From assembly GCA_028712475.1 (NCBI GenBank), contig JAQTQB010000006.1, positions 62,001 to 126,000 of the forward strand: a stretch of DNA of 64,000 nucleotides, given 5' to 3'. A program made the position numbers and the translations under genes. The notes below the pieces were generated by a model, which ran no database searches, was not told where the DNA came from, and saw nothing but the letters and a program-made list of their open reading frames with translations. Each line of letters starts with the position of its first letter. The first letter of the stretch is position 1. This stretch comes from Verrucomicrobiales bacterium (lineage in GTDB: Bacteria > Verrucomicrobiota > Verrucomicrobiia > Limisphaerales > UBA11358). Of the stretch, positions 40,840 through 48,958 are shown piece after piece.

Positions 40840-43281
40840 ATGCCAGCCGAACTGCTCAACCGCAACGAAGCCCAGACTCGCTACGAGTTGATTGATCCGG
40901 CTTTGGATGCCTGCGGCTGGAATCGTGGCAGCGATATCAGGATTGAGACGACCGCCGGACAGATTGACATCATTGACGGCAAACCCCATCGCCGGACAGC
41001 CGGGCGGACCGATTACATTTTGCGCCGGCCATTGGTTGAAGGCGGCGAGCCGGTTGCGCTGGCCATCCTGGAAGCCAAGCGAGAAAGACGCCAGCCGGAG
41101 CACGGCTTGCAACAGGGAAAAGAATATCGTGTCGGCGAACTCAATCACGTCCCTTTCGTTTTCAGTTCCAACGGCCACCAGTTTGTCGAATATAACGAGG
41201 CCACTGGCCAGACTTCCGAGGCCAAGCCGATTGCCGCATTCCCGCGCCCGGAAGAACTGGTTGCCTGCTATCTCGCGCAACGCCAGCTACCCACCGCCGC
41301 ACCGGCCCTGCAAATGCTCACCACCGGTTACGCGCAGGGCCGCGAACATCTGCGCTATTACCAGGACGCTGCCATCCGCGCCGCGCTCGAAAAAATCATC
41401 CGCGAGCAGCAGGCCAAGAAAGCCCCGCGTGTTCTGCTCTCGCTCGCCACCGGCGCGGGCAAGACCCGTATCGCCGCCGCGCTGCTGCGCCGGATGCTGG
41501 ACGCCGGCGCGTTCGGCAAGGCGTTGTTCGTTTGTGACCGCACGGAACTCCGCGACAACGGCCTCGGCGATTTCCAAGCCGCCTTTGGCACGAACGCCGC
41601 CGAGGTGGACACCAAGCACCCGCAGAAGAACGCCCGCGTGCTCATCGCTACCTATCAGACGCTCGACCACAAATTTGAGCGCGGCAAAAATCCAAAGAAC
41701 AAGATCGAAAACTTTTTCAAACGCAATTATCCGCTCGGATTCTTCGATGTCATCGTGATTGACGAATGTCACCGCAGCGCGTGGGGCGACTGGTTTGACT
41801 TTCTCAACGCGAACAAGGACGGCATCCACATCGGCCTCACCGCCACGCCGCGCCAGATCAAATTGCCGGAGACCGACGACACGCAGACCAAGCAGGAGAT
41901 TGAAAACGACCGCCGCAAGCTGGCCGACAATCTCGAATACTTCGGCGAGCCGGTTTATGAATATCCGTATCTGCAAGGCGTCGCCGACGGCTATCTGGCC
42001 CCGGCCAAGATTGAGCAATGGGATTTGTTCCATGACCGGAAGGCCCAGCCGGAACGCGTGCGCGGGGTGTTGCGTGCCGACCTCAAAGGCAAGAAACTCA
42101 CCAACGCACTCACCGGCCAGACCGTCACGCCGGACGCCGTGGCCGAGCGCAATGAAGGCGCGGCATTGGAGCAGAAGCTAATTTTGCCGGAGCGCGTCGA
42201 GGCCATGTGCAAACATCTCTTCGCCGAGTTACTCAAGTCCGGCGAAGGCGACCCACACCAGAAAACCATCGTCTATTGCGCCAGCGACCATCACGCCGAT
42301 CTGGTCACGAACGAGTTAAATGGTCTTTACGCCGCGTGGTGCAAGAGCAACGGCCAGCGCCGCCTGCCAAGTTACTCTTTCAAGTGCATGGCCTCAAACG
42401 ACGGGCAATCGCTCATCGCCGACTTGCGTGACAGCCAGAAGCGCAACTTCATTGCCACCACGATGGATTTGCTCACTACCGGCGTGAACGTGCCGTGCGT
42501 CCGCAACATCGTTTTCTTCCGTTACATCCGCTCGCCGATTTTGTTTCACCAGATTGTCGGACGCGGCACGCGCGTGGACGCGCTCACGGACAAGCTCATG
42601 TTCCGCATCCTCGATTACACCGGCGCGACGGCGCTCTTTGGCGCGGACTTCATCACGCCGCCGCCCGGCGGTGGTGGCGGAGGCGAAGGCCCGCGACCAC
42701 CCGGCCCGCCGCCCGTGAAAGTCAAGGGCGTGGAAATCAACCTCGCCCACGCCGGCGATTTCTTTTTGATGAACCGCAACGGCCAGACCGTGCGCGCCAC
42801 GCCGCAGGAATACCGGCAACGGCTCGTCGAGGAACTGCTCGCCAGCGTGCCCACGCTCGCCGGTTTCCGTGAACGCTGGCTGGCCCCGGAGCAACGGCAT
42901 GAACTCCTGGCGCAGCTTGCCGCGCAAAACCTGCTGCCGGAAAATCTCCGCACCGCCGCGCAGATGGACGCCTACGATTTGTTCGACGTGATGGCCGCCG
43001 TGGCCTACGGCGTAAAGCCGCGCACCCGCGCCGAACGCGCCGCACAACTGGGCCGCGACGGCCACGGCCCGGACTGGCTCGTCAAACTCCCGCAGCCTTC
43101 CGTGAAAGTGATCCGCGCCATTGCCCGGCAGTTTGAGAAGGCCGGCACGGACGCGCTGGAAACGGATCAACTGTGGAGCGCGGGCGAAGTGCGCGCCGCC
43201 AAGGGATTGAGCGCGTTGAAACAAGGCGGCGACCCGGCCAAGCTGCTGCGCCAGACGAAGGAAACTTTGTTCGCCGCGTGA
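40840..43281 (+). CDS. hsdR: Type I restriction endonuclease R subunit (EcoEI-like)
   Basis: An 813-residue protein. The N-terminal nuclease domain has RTDYILRRPLVEGG and VALAILEAKRERRQPEHGL (D...E-x-K motif). The SF2 translocase has Walker A LATGAGKTRIAAALL, DEAD-box VIVIDECHRSAWGDWF, HIGLTATPRQ, and motif VI around RYIRSPILFHQIVGRGTRVD. A Pro/Gly linker (TPPPGGGGGGEGPRPPGPPP) joins an EcoEI_R-type C-terminal domain. With HsdM and HsdS it cuts unmethylated foreign DNA after ATP-driven translocation. It is the first gene of an R-S-M operon; hsdS starts just after its stop. Confidence 0.95.
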   Translation: MPAELLNRNEAQTRYELIDPALDACGWNRGSDIRIETTAGQIDIIDGKPHRRTAGRTDYILRRPLVEGGEPVALAILEAKRERRQPEHGLQQGKEYRVGELNHVPFVFSSNGHQFVEYNEATGQTSEAKPIAAFPRPEELVACYLAQRQLPTAAPALQMLTTGYAQGREHLRYYQDAAIRAALEKIIREQQAKKAPRVLLSLATGAGKTRIAAALLRRMLDAGAFGKALFVCDRTELRDNGLGDFQAAFGTNAAEVDTKHPQKNARVLIATYQTLDHKFERGKNPKNKIENFFKRNYPLGFFDVIVIDECHRSAWGDWFDFLNANKDGIHIGLTATPRQIKLPETDDTQTKQEIENDRRKLADNLEYFGEPVYEYPYLQGVADGYLAPAKIEQWDLFHDRKAQPERVRGVLRADLKGKKLTNALTGQTVTPDAVAERNEGAALEQKLILPERVEAMCKHLFAELLKSGEGDPHQKTIVYCASDHHADLVTNELNGLYAAWCKSNGQRRLPSYSFKCMASNDGQSLIADLRDSQKRNFIATTMDLLTTGVNVPCVRNIVFFRYIRSPILFHQIVGRGTRVDALTDKLMFRILDYTGATALFGADFITPPPGGGGGGEGPRPPGPPPVKVKGVEINLAHAGDFFLMNRNGQTVRATPQEYRQRLVEELLASVPTLAGFRERWLAPEQRHELLAQLAAQNLLPENLRTAAQMDAYDLFDVMAAVAYGVKPRTRAERAAQLGRDGHGPDWLVKLPQPSVKVIRAIARQFEKAGTDALETDQLWSAGEVRAAKGLSALKQGGDPAKLLRQTKETLFAA

Positions 43282-43282
43282 A

Positions 43283-44464
43283 ATGAAATCGAACACGCGA
43301 TCAAATTGGCGAACGGCAAAGCTTGGCGAGGTTTGTGAAATCGTTATGGGACAATCGCCCGACGGAGCTTCCTACAATTTCGACGGACGCGGCGAACCTT
43401 TGTTGAATGGCCCAACAGAATTCGGGCAGGAGCATCCGAAAGCAATTCAGTGGACAACGACGCCAACAAAATTTTGCGAACCCGGCGACATTCTTTTTTG
43501 CGTTCGCGGGGCAACGACAGGTAGAAGAAACATCGCGGACAAGCGTTATTGCATTGGCCGTGGGCTTGCCGCCATTCGAGGTTCAGCAACCCAGGCTGAT
43601 ACAAAGTTTTTGTCGTTCGTGCTGGACGTGATAACTGACAAACTGCTCCGTGAAACCGCCGGCTCGACGTTCCCAAATTTACCGGGAGACAAACTCGCGC
43701 GAGTGGAATTTTCTTTGCCGCCGGTGGACGAGCAGCGCCGGATAGCGGCGGTGTTGCGGGAGCAGATGGCGGAAGTGGAGCGGGCGCACGCCGCCGTGCA
43801 AGCGCAACTGGACGCCGCCCAAACTTTGCCCGCCGCCTTGCTCCGCGCCATCTTCACCAGCCCCGCCGCCCAACGCTGGCCGCGCCGCAAACTTGACGAG
43901 CTTTGCGAAATCGTCGCCAGGCAAGTTGACCCGCGCGAACCGGAATACGGAAATTTGCCGCACGTCAGCGGTGAGAACATTGTCAGCGGACTTTGCCAAT
44001 TGATTAACATCCGCACCGCCACCGAAGACGGAATGATTAGCGGCAAATATTTGTTCGAGACTGGCGACGTGCTTTATTCAAAACTCCGTCCGTATCTCCG
44101 CAAAGTTGCCATCGCCGAATCACGCGGCCTGTGCAGTGCCGATATGTATCCGCTCCGGGTAAATCCGAAATTGATGGATGCTCGTTTTACAGCTTGGATG
44201 CTTTTGAGTGAAGATTTCAGCAGCTATGCGATTGAAGAATCACAACGCTCTCGGATGCCGAAGTTGAACCGCGAACAACTTTTTGCTTACGAAGCGCCCG
44301 TTCCACCGCTCGCCGAGCAGCAGAAAATTGCCGCCCGCCTCGACGCCGAGTTGGCCGCCGCGCGTGCGCTGGTGGAGACGTTGGAAACACGGCTGGCGGA
44401 AATCGAGCTGCTGCCCGCCACGCTGCTGCGGCAGGCGTTCAACGGCGGTTGTCTCACCGGTTGA
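43283..44464 (+). CDS. hsdS: Type I R-M specificity subunit S
   Basis: A 393-residue protein with two target-recognition domains (about 8-145 and 205-345). Each is followed by a conserved helical spacer: LPPVDEQRRIAAVLREQMAE and VPPLAEQQKIAARLDAELAA, ending in RQAFNGGC. The domains set the bipartite recognition sequence. The first (KLGEVCEIVMGQSPDGASYN) and second (KLDELCEIVARQVDPREPEY) domains differ, as expected for an asymmetric site. It starts 2 nt after hsdR, and hsdM follows after 20 nt. Confidence 0.95.
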   Translation: MKSNTRSNWRTAKLGEVCEIVMGQSPDGASYNFDGRGEPLLNGPTEFGQEHPKAIQWTTTPTKFCEPGDILFCVRGATTGRRNIADKRYCIGRGLAAIRGSATQADTKFLSFVLDVITDKLLRETAGSTFPNLPGDKLARVEFSLPPVDEQRRIAAVLREQMAEVERAHAAVQAQLDAAQTLPAALLRAIFTSPAAQRWPRRKLDELCEIVARQVDPREPEYGNLPHVSGENIVSGLCQLINIRTATEDGMISGKYLFETGDVLYSKLRPYLRKVAIAESRGLCSADMYPLRVNPKLMDARFTAWMLLSEDFSSYAIEESQRSRMPKLNREQLFAYEAPVPPLAEQQKIAARLDAELAAARALVETLETRLAEIELLPATLLRQAFNGGCLTG

Positions 44465-44484
44465 CTCACGGTTGACTTATTTTC

Positions 44485-46197
44485 ATGCCCAAATCCATCA
44501 CCAAAGAAAACGGCAAACGCCACGCGTCGCAGCAGTCGCTGAACGGCGCAGTGAAATCCATTTGCGACATCATGCGGCGCAGCAATTGCGCCGGGGCGCT
44601 GCAATATGTCCCGGAGCTGACGTGGCTGCTGTTTCTCCGCATCCTCGACGAGCAGGAGGCGCGCGAGGTGGACGAGGCGGCGGCGCTGGGCATCCGTTTC
44701 AAATCGTCCGTCCCCAAACCGTATCGCTGGCGCGATTGGGCCGCGCCGGAATCGCCGTTGCGCCAGGACAAGAACGCGAACGTCTGGAAATTTGTCCACG
44801 AAGATTTGCTGCCGAAGTTGAAGGGCCTGGAAAAACAACCCGGCGCGAACGCGCGGCAGAAGGTCATCAGCGAAATCATGTCAAACGTGGATCGCAGCCG
44901 GATTGATTCGGAAAAGAACTTCCTCGACGTGCTGGACAAGGTTCACGAGATCAGCAGCGTCACGGTGGATGACACGCACGTCTTCACCCTGTCGCAGGTG
45001 TATGAAGGTTTGCTGCTGAAAATGGGCGAGAAGGGCAATGACGGCGGGCAGTTTTTCACGCCGCGCGAAGTGATCCGCGCGATGGTGCGGGTGGTTGATC
45101 CCAAGATCGGCCAGACGGTCTATGACCCCGGCTGCGGCACCGGCGGCTTTCTCGCGCAGGCTTACGAATACATGCGGGCCAAGGCCGGCGACGACATCAC
45201 CGGGCCGAAGCTGGAGCAGTTGAAGCGGCGGACGTTTTACGGACGCGAGAAGGACAACGCGGTCTATCCCATCGCGCTGGCGAATCTGGTTTTGCACGGC
45301 ATTGACGAGCCGCACATCTGGCACGGCAATTCGCTGTCCGGCGTGGCGGCTTACGACGGATTGTTTCAGGAAGCGCCGCAGTTTTACGATGTGGTTTTGA
45401 TGAATCCGCCTTTCGGCGGCAAGGAAGGCAAAGAGGCGCAGATTCCCTACGAATACAAAACGGGCGCGACCCAGGTTTTGTTTCTGCAAAACGTGCTCAA
45501 AAGCATGAGGAAAACCAGCCATTGCGGCATCGTGCTGGATGAAGGTGTATTGTTCCGCGTGGACGCCGAGGCATTCGTTAAAACCAAACGCAAGCTGCTG
45601 GAGGAATGCAACGTGTATTGCATCGTCAGCCTGCCGGGCGGTGTATTCACGTCGGCGGGTGCAGGCGTGAAAACGAATCTGGTTTTCTTCATCAAAGGCA
45701 AGCCGACGGAAAAAATCTGGTATTACGATTTGTCCGACATTAAGACCGGCAAAAAAACGCCGTTCACGCTCCGGCATTTTGAGGAATTTTTCCAACTGCT
45801 GCCAAAACGCGCTGACAGCAAGCAGAGCTGGACGATGGATTTTTCCGCGCGGCTGCAAAAGGCGTTGGAAGAAGCCCGCCCACATCGCGAGAAAGCTGCC
45901 GAGCTGTCAGCACAGGCAAAATTACTGGAAGAAAAAATCCGTGAGAGGCGGAAGGCGAAAAAACTCCCGGATATTGATCTTGAAGAGAAATGGAAAGCCG
46001 TTGAGCGTGAAGCGCGCGAATCACTGGCCAAGGGCGACTCAATCGAGAATGCCGCTTATGATTTGAAAGCTGTCAACCCAAACCGCGTCAGCAAAGAAGA
46101 TAAACGCACGCCCGATCAATTGCTTGAATTCATTGATGCCAGGGGACGTGATGCCGACACAGCCTTGAAGGCTCTGCGCGTGCTGCTCGACCAATGA
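44485..46197 (+). CDS. hsdM: Type I R-M DNA adenine methyltransferase subunit M
   Basis: A 570-residue N6-adenine methyltransferase. The N-terminal HsdM helical domain is followed by motif I DPGCGTGGFLAQAYEYM and motif IV VVLMNPPFGGKEG. It has GGQFFTPREVIRAMV near the SAM site and a coiled C-terminal region (EKAAELSAQAKLLEEKIRER). It methylates the site defined by HsdS and is also needed for restriction. It is the last of the three genes; the order R-S-M differs from the commoner arrangements. Confidence 0.95.
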   Translation: MPKSITKENGKRHASQQSLNGAVKSICDIMRRSNCAGALQYVPELTWLLFLRILDEQEAREVDEAAALGIRFKSSVPKPYRWRDWAAPESPLRQDKNANVWKFVHEDLLPKLKGLEKQPGANARQKVISEIMSNVDRSRIDSEKNFLDVLDKVHEISSVTVDDTHVFTLSQVYEGLLLKMGEKGNDGGQFFTPREVIRAMVRVVDPKIGQTVYDPGCGTGGFLAQAYEYMRAKAGDDITGPKLEQLKRRTFYGREKDNAVYPIALANLVLHGIDEPHIWHGNSLSGVAAYDGLFQEAPQFYDVVLMNPPFGGKEGKEAQIPYEYKTGATQVLFLQNVLKSMRKTSHCGIVLDEGVLFRVDAEAFVKTKRKLLEECNVYCIVSLPGGVFTSAGAGVKTNLVFFIKGKPTEKIWYYDLSDIKTGKKTPFTLRHFEEFFQLLPKRADSKQSWTMDFSARLQKALEEARPHREKAAELSAQAKLLEEKIRERRKAKKLPDIDLEEKWKAVEREARESLAKGDSIENAAYDLKAVNPNRVSKEDKRTPDQLLEFIDARGRDADTALKALRVLLDQ

Positions 46198-46279
46198 TTG
46201 GACTTTCCGCCAGAACCAGTGGTGCGTGAGGAAAGGGCAGTATCGAGTAACACAACAGCTTGTAGTAATTGGTGTGACG

Positions 46280-46486
46280 ATGAGCGATAAACGCATTTAT
46301 GTAGAACAACGGCCTGAAGGCGATTATGCCGTCAGGAAACCCGGTTCAGAAAGAGCCAGCGCAGTTGAATCAACTCAGGCAAAAGCCATCGAACGGGCGC
46401 GCGAATTAAACCCCGGCGTTGCGCCCCACGTCGAGCGTGTGCGCGATACAAATGTTGGTGGTCGTGACAAATGGCGCAAACCATAA
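46280..46486 (+). CDS. DUF2188-type small protein
   Basis: A 68-residue protein, MSDKRIYVEQRPEGDYAVRK, with ASAVESTQAKAIERARELNP and a DKWRKP ending. This matches the DUF2188 pattern (short strands carrying a read-through-like V..R.DG.W.V repeat and an A..RA.E helix). The role is unknown. It lies 82 nt after hsdM and 3 nt before the next gene, possibly part of the same transcript. An upstream start at 46226 is less likely. Confidence 0.75.
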   Translation: MSDKRIYVEQRPEGDYAVRKPGSERASAVESTQAKAIERARELNPGVAPHVERVRDTNVGGRDKWRKP

Positions 46487-46489
46487 AAT

Positions 46490-46732
46490 ATGAAACAAGC
46501 AACTTATACAATCGGCCAAACCTTCTTGATTGCCTTCGCAATTATTGGTGTGCTTTGGGTCATCGGTGAATTTCTTAAAATCCTGTTTCCAGAACCTGCG
46601 CCTATGGTTCATGTAACTGTGAATTTACCGGAATCCAAGCCAAAGGAATTAACCGCAGGAGACCATGCAAAAGGACTCCTGAATATTGCTTGGAGCAAGA
46701 CCGTTGAAAAAATTCTTTTGCCGTTCGCGTAG
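46490..46732 (+). CDS. Small single-pass membrane protein
   Basis: An 80-residue protein with one transmembrane helix near the N-terminus (TFLIAFAIIGVLWVIGEFL), then an exterior or cytoplasmic tail with VHVTVNLPESKPKEL. No family is recognised. It follows the DUF2188 gene by 3 nt and ends just before a terminator, so it closes the hsd-side transcript. Membrane proteins of this size in islands can be effectors or phage-exclusion factors, but nothing here shows that. Confidence 0.6.
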   Translation: MKQATYTIGQTFLIAFAIIGVLWVIGEFLKILFPEPAPMVHVTVNLPESKPKELTAGDHAKGLLNIAWSKTVEKILLPFA

Positions 46733-46756
46733 TCGGTCGAGCTAATGGTTCAGGCA

Positions 46757-46797
46757 CTGCCACGGGTTCCTCCCGGAGGAATCGGCGGCAGTTTTTT
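46757..46797 (+). terminator. Terminator at the end of the hsd-side transcript
   Basis: Outer stem CTGCC / GGCAG with an inner hairpin TTCCTCCCGGAGGAA, followed by TTTTTT. It lies between convergent genes. Confidence 0.85.
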
Positions 46798-46802
46798 GGC
46801 TT

Positions 46803-47222
46803 TCATAGCTCATCAGATTTTATCCGACGTAAAAATTCCGGCGGACGAATGATTTCAATTCCAAACGGCTTTTCCAGTGTCAGCAAATCCTTGTCGTAAG
46901 TCACAACGCAGGTTGCGGAGGCCGCTATCGCCGCCGCGAGGTAAATATCATCTTTGGCATCGCGGCTGCGACGTTTGCCAAGCGGTGCCGGTTCGACCAG
47001 CCGGGATTTGTTTCTAATCCACGCCAGCTTGGGCAGGGGGTCAATTTTTGGCATTTCTTCCGCCAAGGTTTCAGGAATCACCGCCTCATATTCCGCCAGA
47101 ATTTCGTCGGTGACGTAGAGAAAGACCTGACGGCAGGCCACCAGCTTGAGGCAATTGCGTGCCGCCCCGCTCCAGCCGATGCCGGACAAGATCACGTTGC
47201 AGTCATAAACCGCCCGGATCAT
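46803..47222 (-). CDS. PIN-domain toxin
   Basis: A 139-residue PIN-fold nuclease. MIRAVYDCNVILSGIGW carries the first acid, DEILAEYEAVI the Glu, RDAKDDIYLAAAI the central Asp pair and VVTYDKDLLTL the last Asp. It belongs to the PIN group often annotated as putative toxin component (COG1569-like), which would cleave RNA. It overlaps the antitoxin gene by 4 nt. It helps stabilise the element in its host, by analogy with other island-borne toxin-antitoxin modules. Confidence 0.88.
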   Translation of the reverse strand: MIRAVYDCNVILSGIGWSGAARNCLKLVACRQVFLYVTDEILAEYEAVIPETLAEEMPKIDPLPKLAWIRNKSRLVEPAPLGKRRSRDAKDDIYLAAAIAASATCVVTYDKDLLTLEKPFGIEIIRPPEFLRRIKSDEL

Positions 47223-47464
47223 CGTCGCGCCTTGTTACGATGCGCCTTTTGACGGGCAATCATCCGGCCAAGAGTTTTGCCGTCCGGCTCACCCGCCCGG
47301 CCACCGGCAAAGATTTGATCGAATTCGCGGACTTCTTTCGCCAACTCGCGCTCTTCCAACGAACGGAGTCCGGCCCGGATCACTTCGGAACGGTTATTGT
47401 ATCGTCCAGACGAAACCATCTGGTTGATGAAGTCCTGCCAGTAATTTGTTAATGCCGCACTCAT
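47219..47464 (-). CDS. ParD/CopG-like antitoxin
   Basis: An 81-residue protein with ribbon-helix-helix features: LTNYWQDFINQMVSSGRYNN, then RSEVIRAGLRSLEERE, the ParD signature (xxxGRYxxxSEVxRxgLrxLee). The basic C-terminal part would contact the toxin. ParD normally pairs with ParE, but here the partner is a PIN-domain protein, a known though less common combination. It should repress its own promoter, located in 47465-47514. Confidence 0.88.
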   Translation of the reverse strand: MSAALTNYWQDFINQMVSSGRYNNRSEVIRAGLRSLEERELAKEVREFDQIFAGGRAGEPDGKTLGRMIARQKAHRNKARR

Positions 47465-47514
47465 GTTTTAACAGTTACCAACTATTGGCATTTTGTCAAA
47501 TCCAGTGTGGCCAT

Positions 47515-48519
47515 TCAATTGTCTATGTTTGACGGATGCACCACCAGCGATTCTAAAACGGCGATGGCATCTTGAATTTCCTTTTTCCGAACACGCTCCA
47601 GAAACGTGGGGAAAGCCTGGGTCAGGTTAATATCCGCAGCCTTGCGCGAGGGAAACACCACGCCCTCCAAATATTCGCCGATGATTCGTTTCTGCAAATG
47701 ATACGCCCAGCGCCGACCAAAGAATTTTTTCATTTGCTCGATGCTGGTCAAACCATGCCGTCCGGCAAACATCGCCGTCTTGTGCCGCCACAGCCAGCCG
47801 TTATCCGTGTTCCACGAAAACCGGCAGCACGCCCGCCGCATCCCCGGCTTGTAACCGATGAATCGCACCACCCGCGCACCCTTGTCTTCCGGCAGCCGTT
47901 GCGTGACATGCTTGGAAATATATTTCCCGACGTAACGCGCAATTCCTTCCGCATTGGATTTTACCGGCATCAATTCATGGCGGCCAAAGCGGTATTTAGG
48001 ACACGTCTCACGCCAGAACGCCCATTCCGCGCGCAAGGCTGAATTGGCCGAGCGGTAATCCTTGCGTTTGAAGGCGGCAAAATCCGCACCTGTCTGAATG
48101 TCTTTGTCCAACACCACGACCAGATGAAAATGAATGCGTCCAGAGGCGTGCCGTTCCCAAACGCCAATGGCACGCCGGTATCGCTTCACGATGACATGAG
48201 CGCGGAGAGAACGAAACCGCCTCTGTGCTTCCCGCAAATTCGTGATGTGATCTTTGAATGTAAGGGTGAAAAACCCGAGGCGCTCAATGCCGAACTCATT
48301 GGCGAGACATTGAATCTCGAAAGCAACCATGAAGGCGGTGCGCTTGTTTGCGCCAGTAAGGATGTTGAGCTTGTCTTTTTCCTTCTTGGTGCAGTTGTTA
48401 CTAGATAGACAAGGAAGCGCCGTGGCGGGCGGCGCTCCGCGCCGCTCCGCCGCGGCGCTGTCCGTGTCGGTGACTAGCTTGAGATGGTCGAGAGAGAATG
48501 ACTTTTCAATCTCGCTCAT
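47515..48519 (-). CDS. HUH-type rolling-circle replication initiator (Rep)
   Basis: A 334-residue protein. Motif 1 is FFTLTFKDH; the metal-binding HUH motif is GRIHFHLVVVLD (His-Phe-His); the catalytic Tyr/Lys motif is RYVGKYISKH. These are the three motifs of rolling-circle Rep endonucleases. It would nick a plus-strand origin and start replication of the excised circle. The ATG at 48519 has a GGAG site 6 nt upstream; an ATG at 48531 is an alternative. Its 5' end overlaps a frame that continues the integrase gene in the circular form. Confidence 0.9.
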   Translation of the reverse strand: MSEIEKSFSLDHLKLVTDTDSAAAERRGAPPATALPCLSSNNCTKKEKDKLNILTGANKRTAFMVAFEIQCLANEFGIERLGFFTLTFKDHITNLREAQRRFRSLRAHVIVKRYRRAIGVWERHASGRIHFHLVVVLDKDIQTGADFAAFKRKDYRSANSALRAEWAFWRETCPKYRFGRHELMPVKSNAEGIARYVGKYISKHVTQRLPEDKGARVVRFIGYKPGMRRACCRFSWNTDNGWLWRHKTAMFAGRHGLTSIEQMKKFFGRRWAYHLQKRIIGEYLEGVVFPSRKAADINLTQAFPTFLERVRKKEIQDAIAVLESLVVHPSNIDN

Positions 48520-48686
48520 GGCTGACTCCATTTGCGCGCGCCGTCCGCACCAGAGCGAGGACAGCGGCTTTTAATGGGTCAGTCAGTGAAGGCCATGCCG
48601 AGGCAACTTCTTGAAGCTCTGCAAGGATTTGTGAGGCTATTTGTGAGGGTGCAACGATTTCAACCGCATTTTCATTGGCTTTGTGG
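48506..48686 (-). other. Displaced 3' coding end of the integrase (59 codons) next to attR
   Basis: From the right att repeat the integrase frame continues without interruption: ARTR then HKANENAVEIVAPSQIASQI, ending ARANGVSHERD and a TGA at 48506-48508. The segment ELQEVASAWPSLTDPLKAAV and LALVRTA looks like a real protein helix. I recall similar tails ending integrases in this superphylum. In the integrated state it has no promoter or start of its own except a TTG beyond attR, so it is a stranded gene end. It overlaps the rep start by 14 nt. Confidence 0.8.
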
Positions 48687-48729
48687 CGGGTTCGAGCCCC
48701 GCCACTCCCGCCATTTTCATTGTCGTGAC
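48687..48729. other. attR: distal 43-bp direct repeat
   Basis: Identical to 38401-38443 and preceded by non-tRNA sequence (TTGTGG), so this copy is only the duplicated 3' end of tRNA-Asp. It marks the right end of the island. Confidence 0.93.
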
Positions 48730-48850
48730 CTGTTGTGACAGACAGGGTCAAAGCGCGATTGTTCCCAGTGTTTGCAAAAGTTTTTCGGGTTTCTTCCCGC
48801 CTGCCTGTTGTGCTGCCAATGGATCATTTTGACCGTCTGTGTCCAATTTG
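48730..48850 (-). pseudogene. Decayed integrase tail of an older element at the same tRNA site
   Basis: Minus-strand translation reads DGQNDPLAAQQAGGKKPEKL and LQTLGTIAL, then after a one-base frame change TLSVTTGHDNENGG running into the att core. It aligns with the tail of the integrase at the other end (GSQNGSSGGTTGCGVQMQKV, LVNIGE, TLCVTNSHDNENGG). It is in the same orientation and directly abuts attR. This is what remains if a new element inserts between the tRNA and an older related one. Confidence 0.7.
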
Positions 48851-48958
48851 AGAAAGGCTTGTGGGAGAGGAAACAGCTCGTGGAATACTCGGAAAAGGCT
48901 GGTTTCACCGGGGATGGCCCAAAATATTCTCAAGCGGACTTTGCTGTTTCAAGCCGGC

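Larger units (their letters stand above)
38401..48729. mobile_element. 10.3-kb integrative element in tRNA-Asp with type I R-M and HUH Rep
   Basis: The element is bounded by 43-bp perfect direct repeats (38401-38443 and 48687-48729), the first being the 3' end of tRNA-Asp. Gene content is orf179, excisionase and integrase next to the tRNA; hsdR-hsdS-hsdM and two small genes on the plus strand; and, on the minus strand at the far end, a PIN/ParD toxin-antitoxin pair and a rolling-circle Rep. There are no phage structural or conjugation genes. It is therefore best described as an integrative, probably rolling-circle-replicating genomic island. Both the recombinase and Rep keep their catalytic residues. 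Confidence 0.92.
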
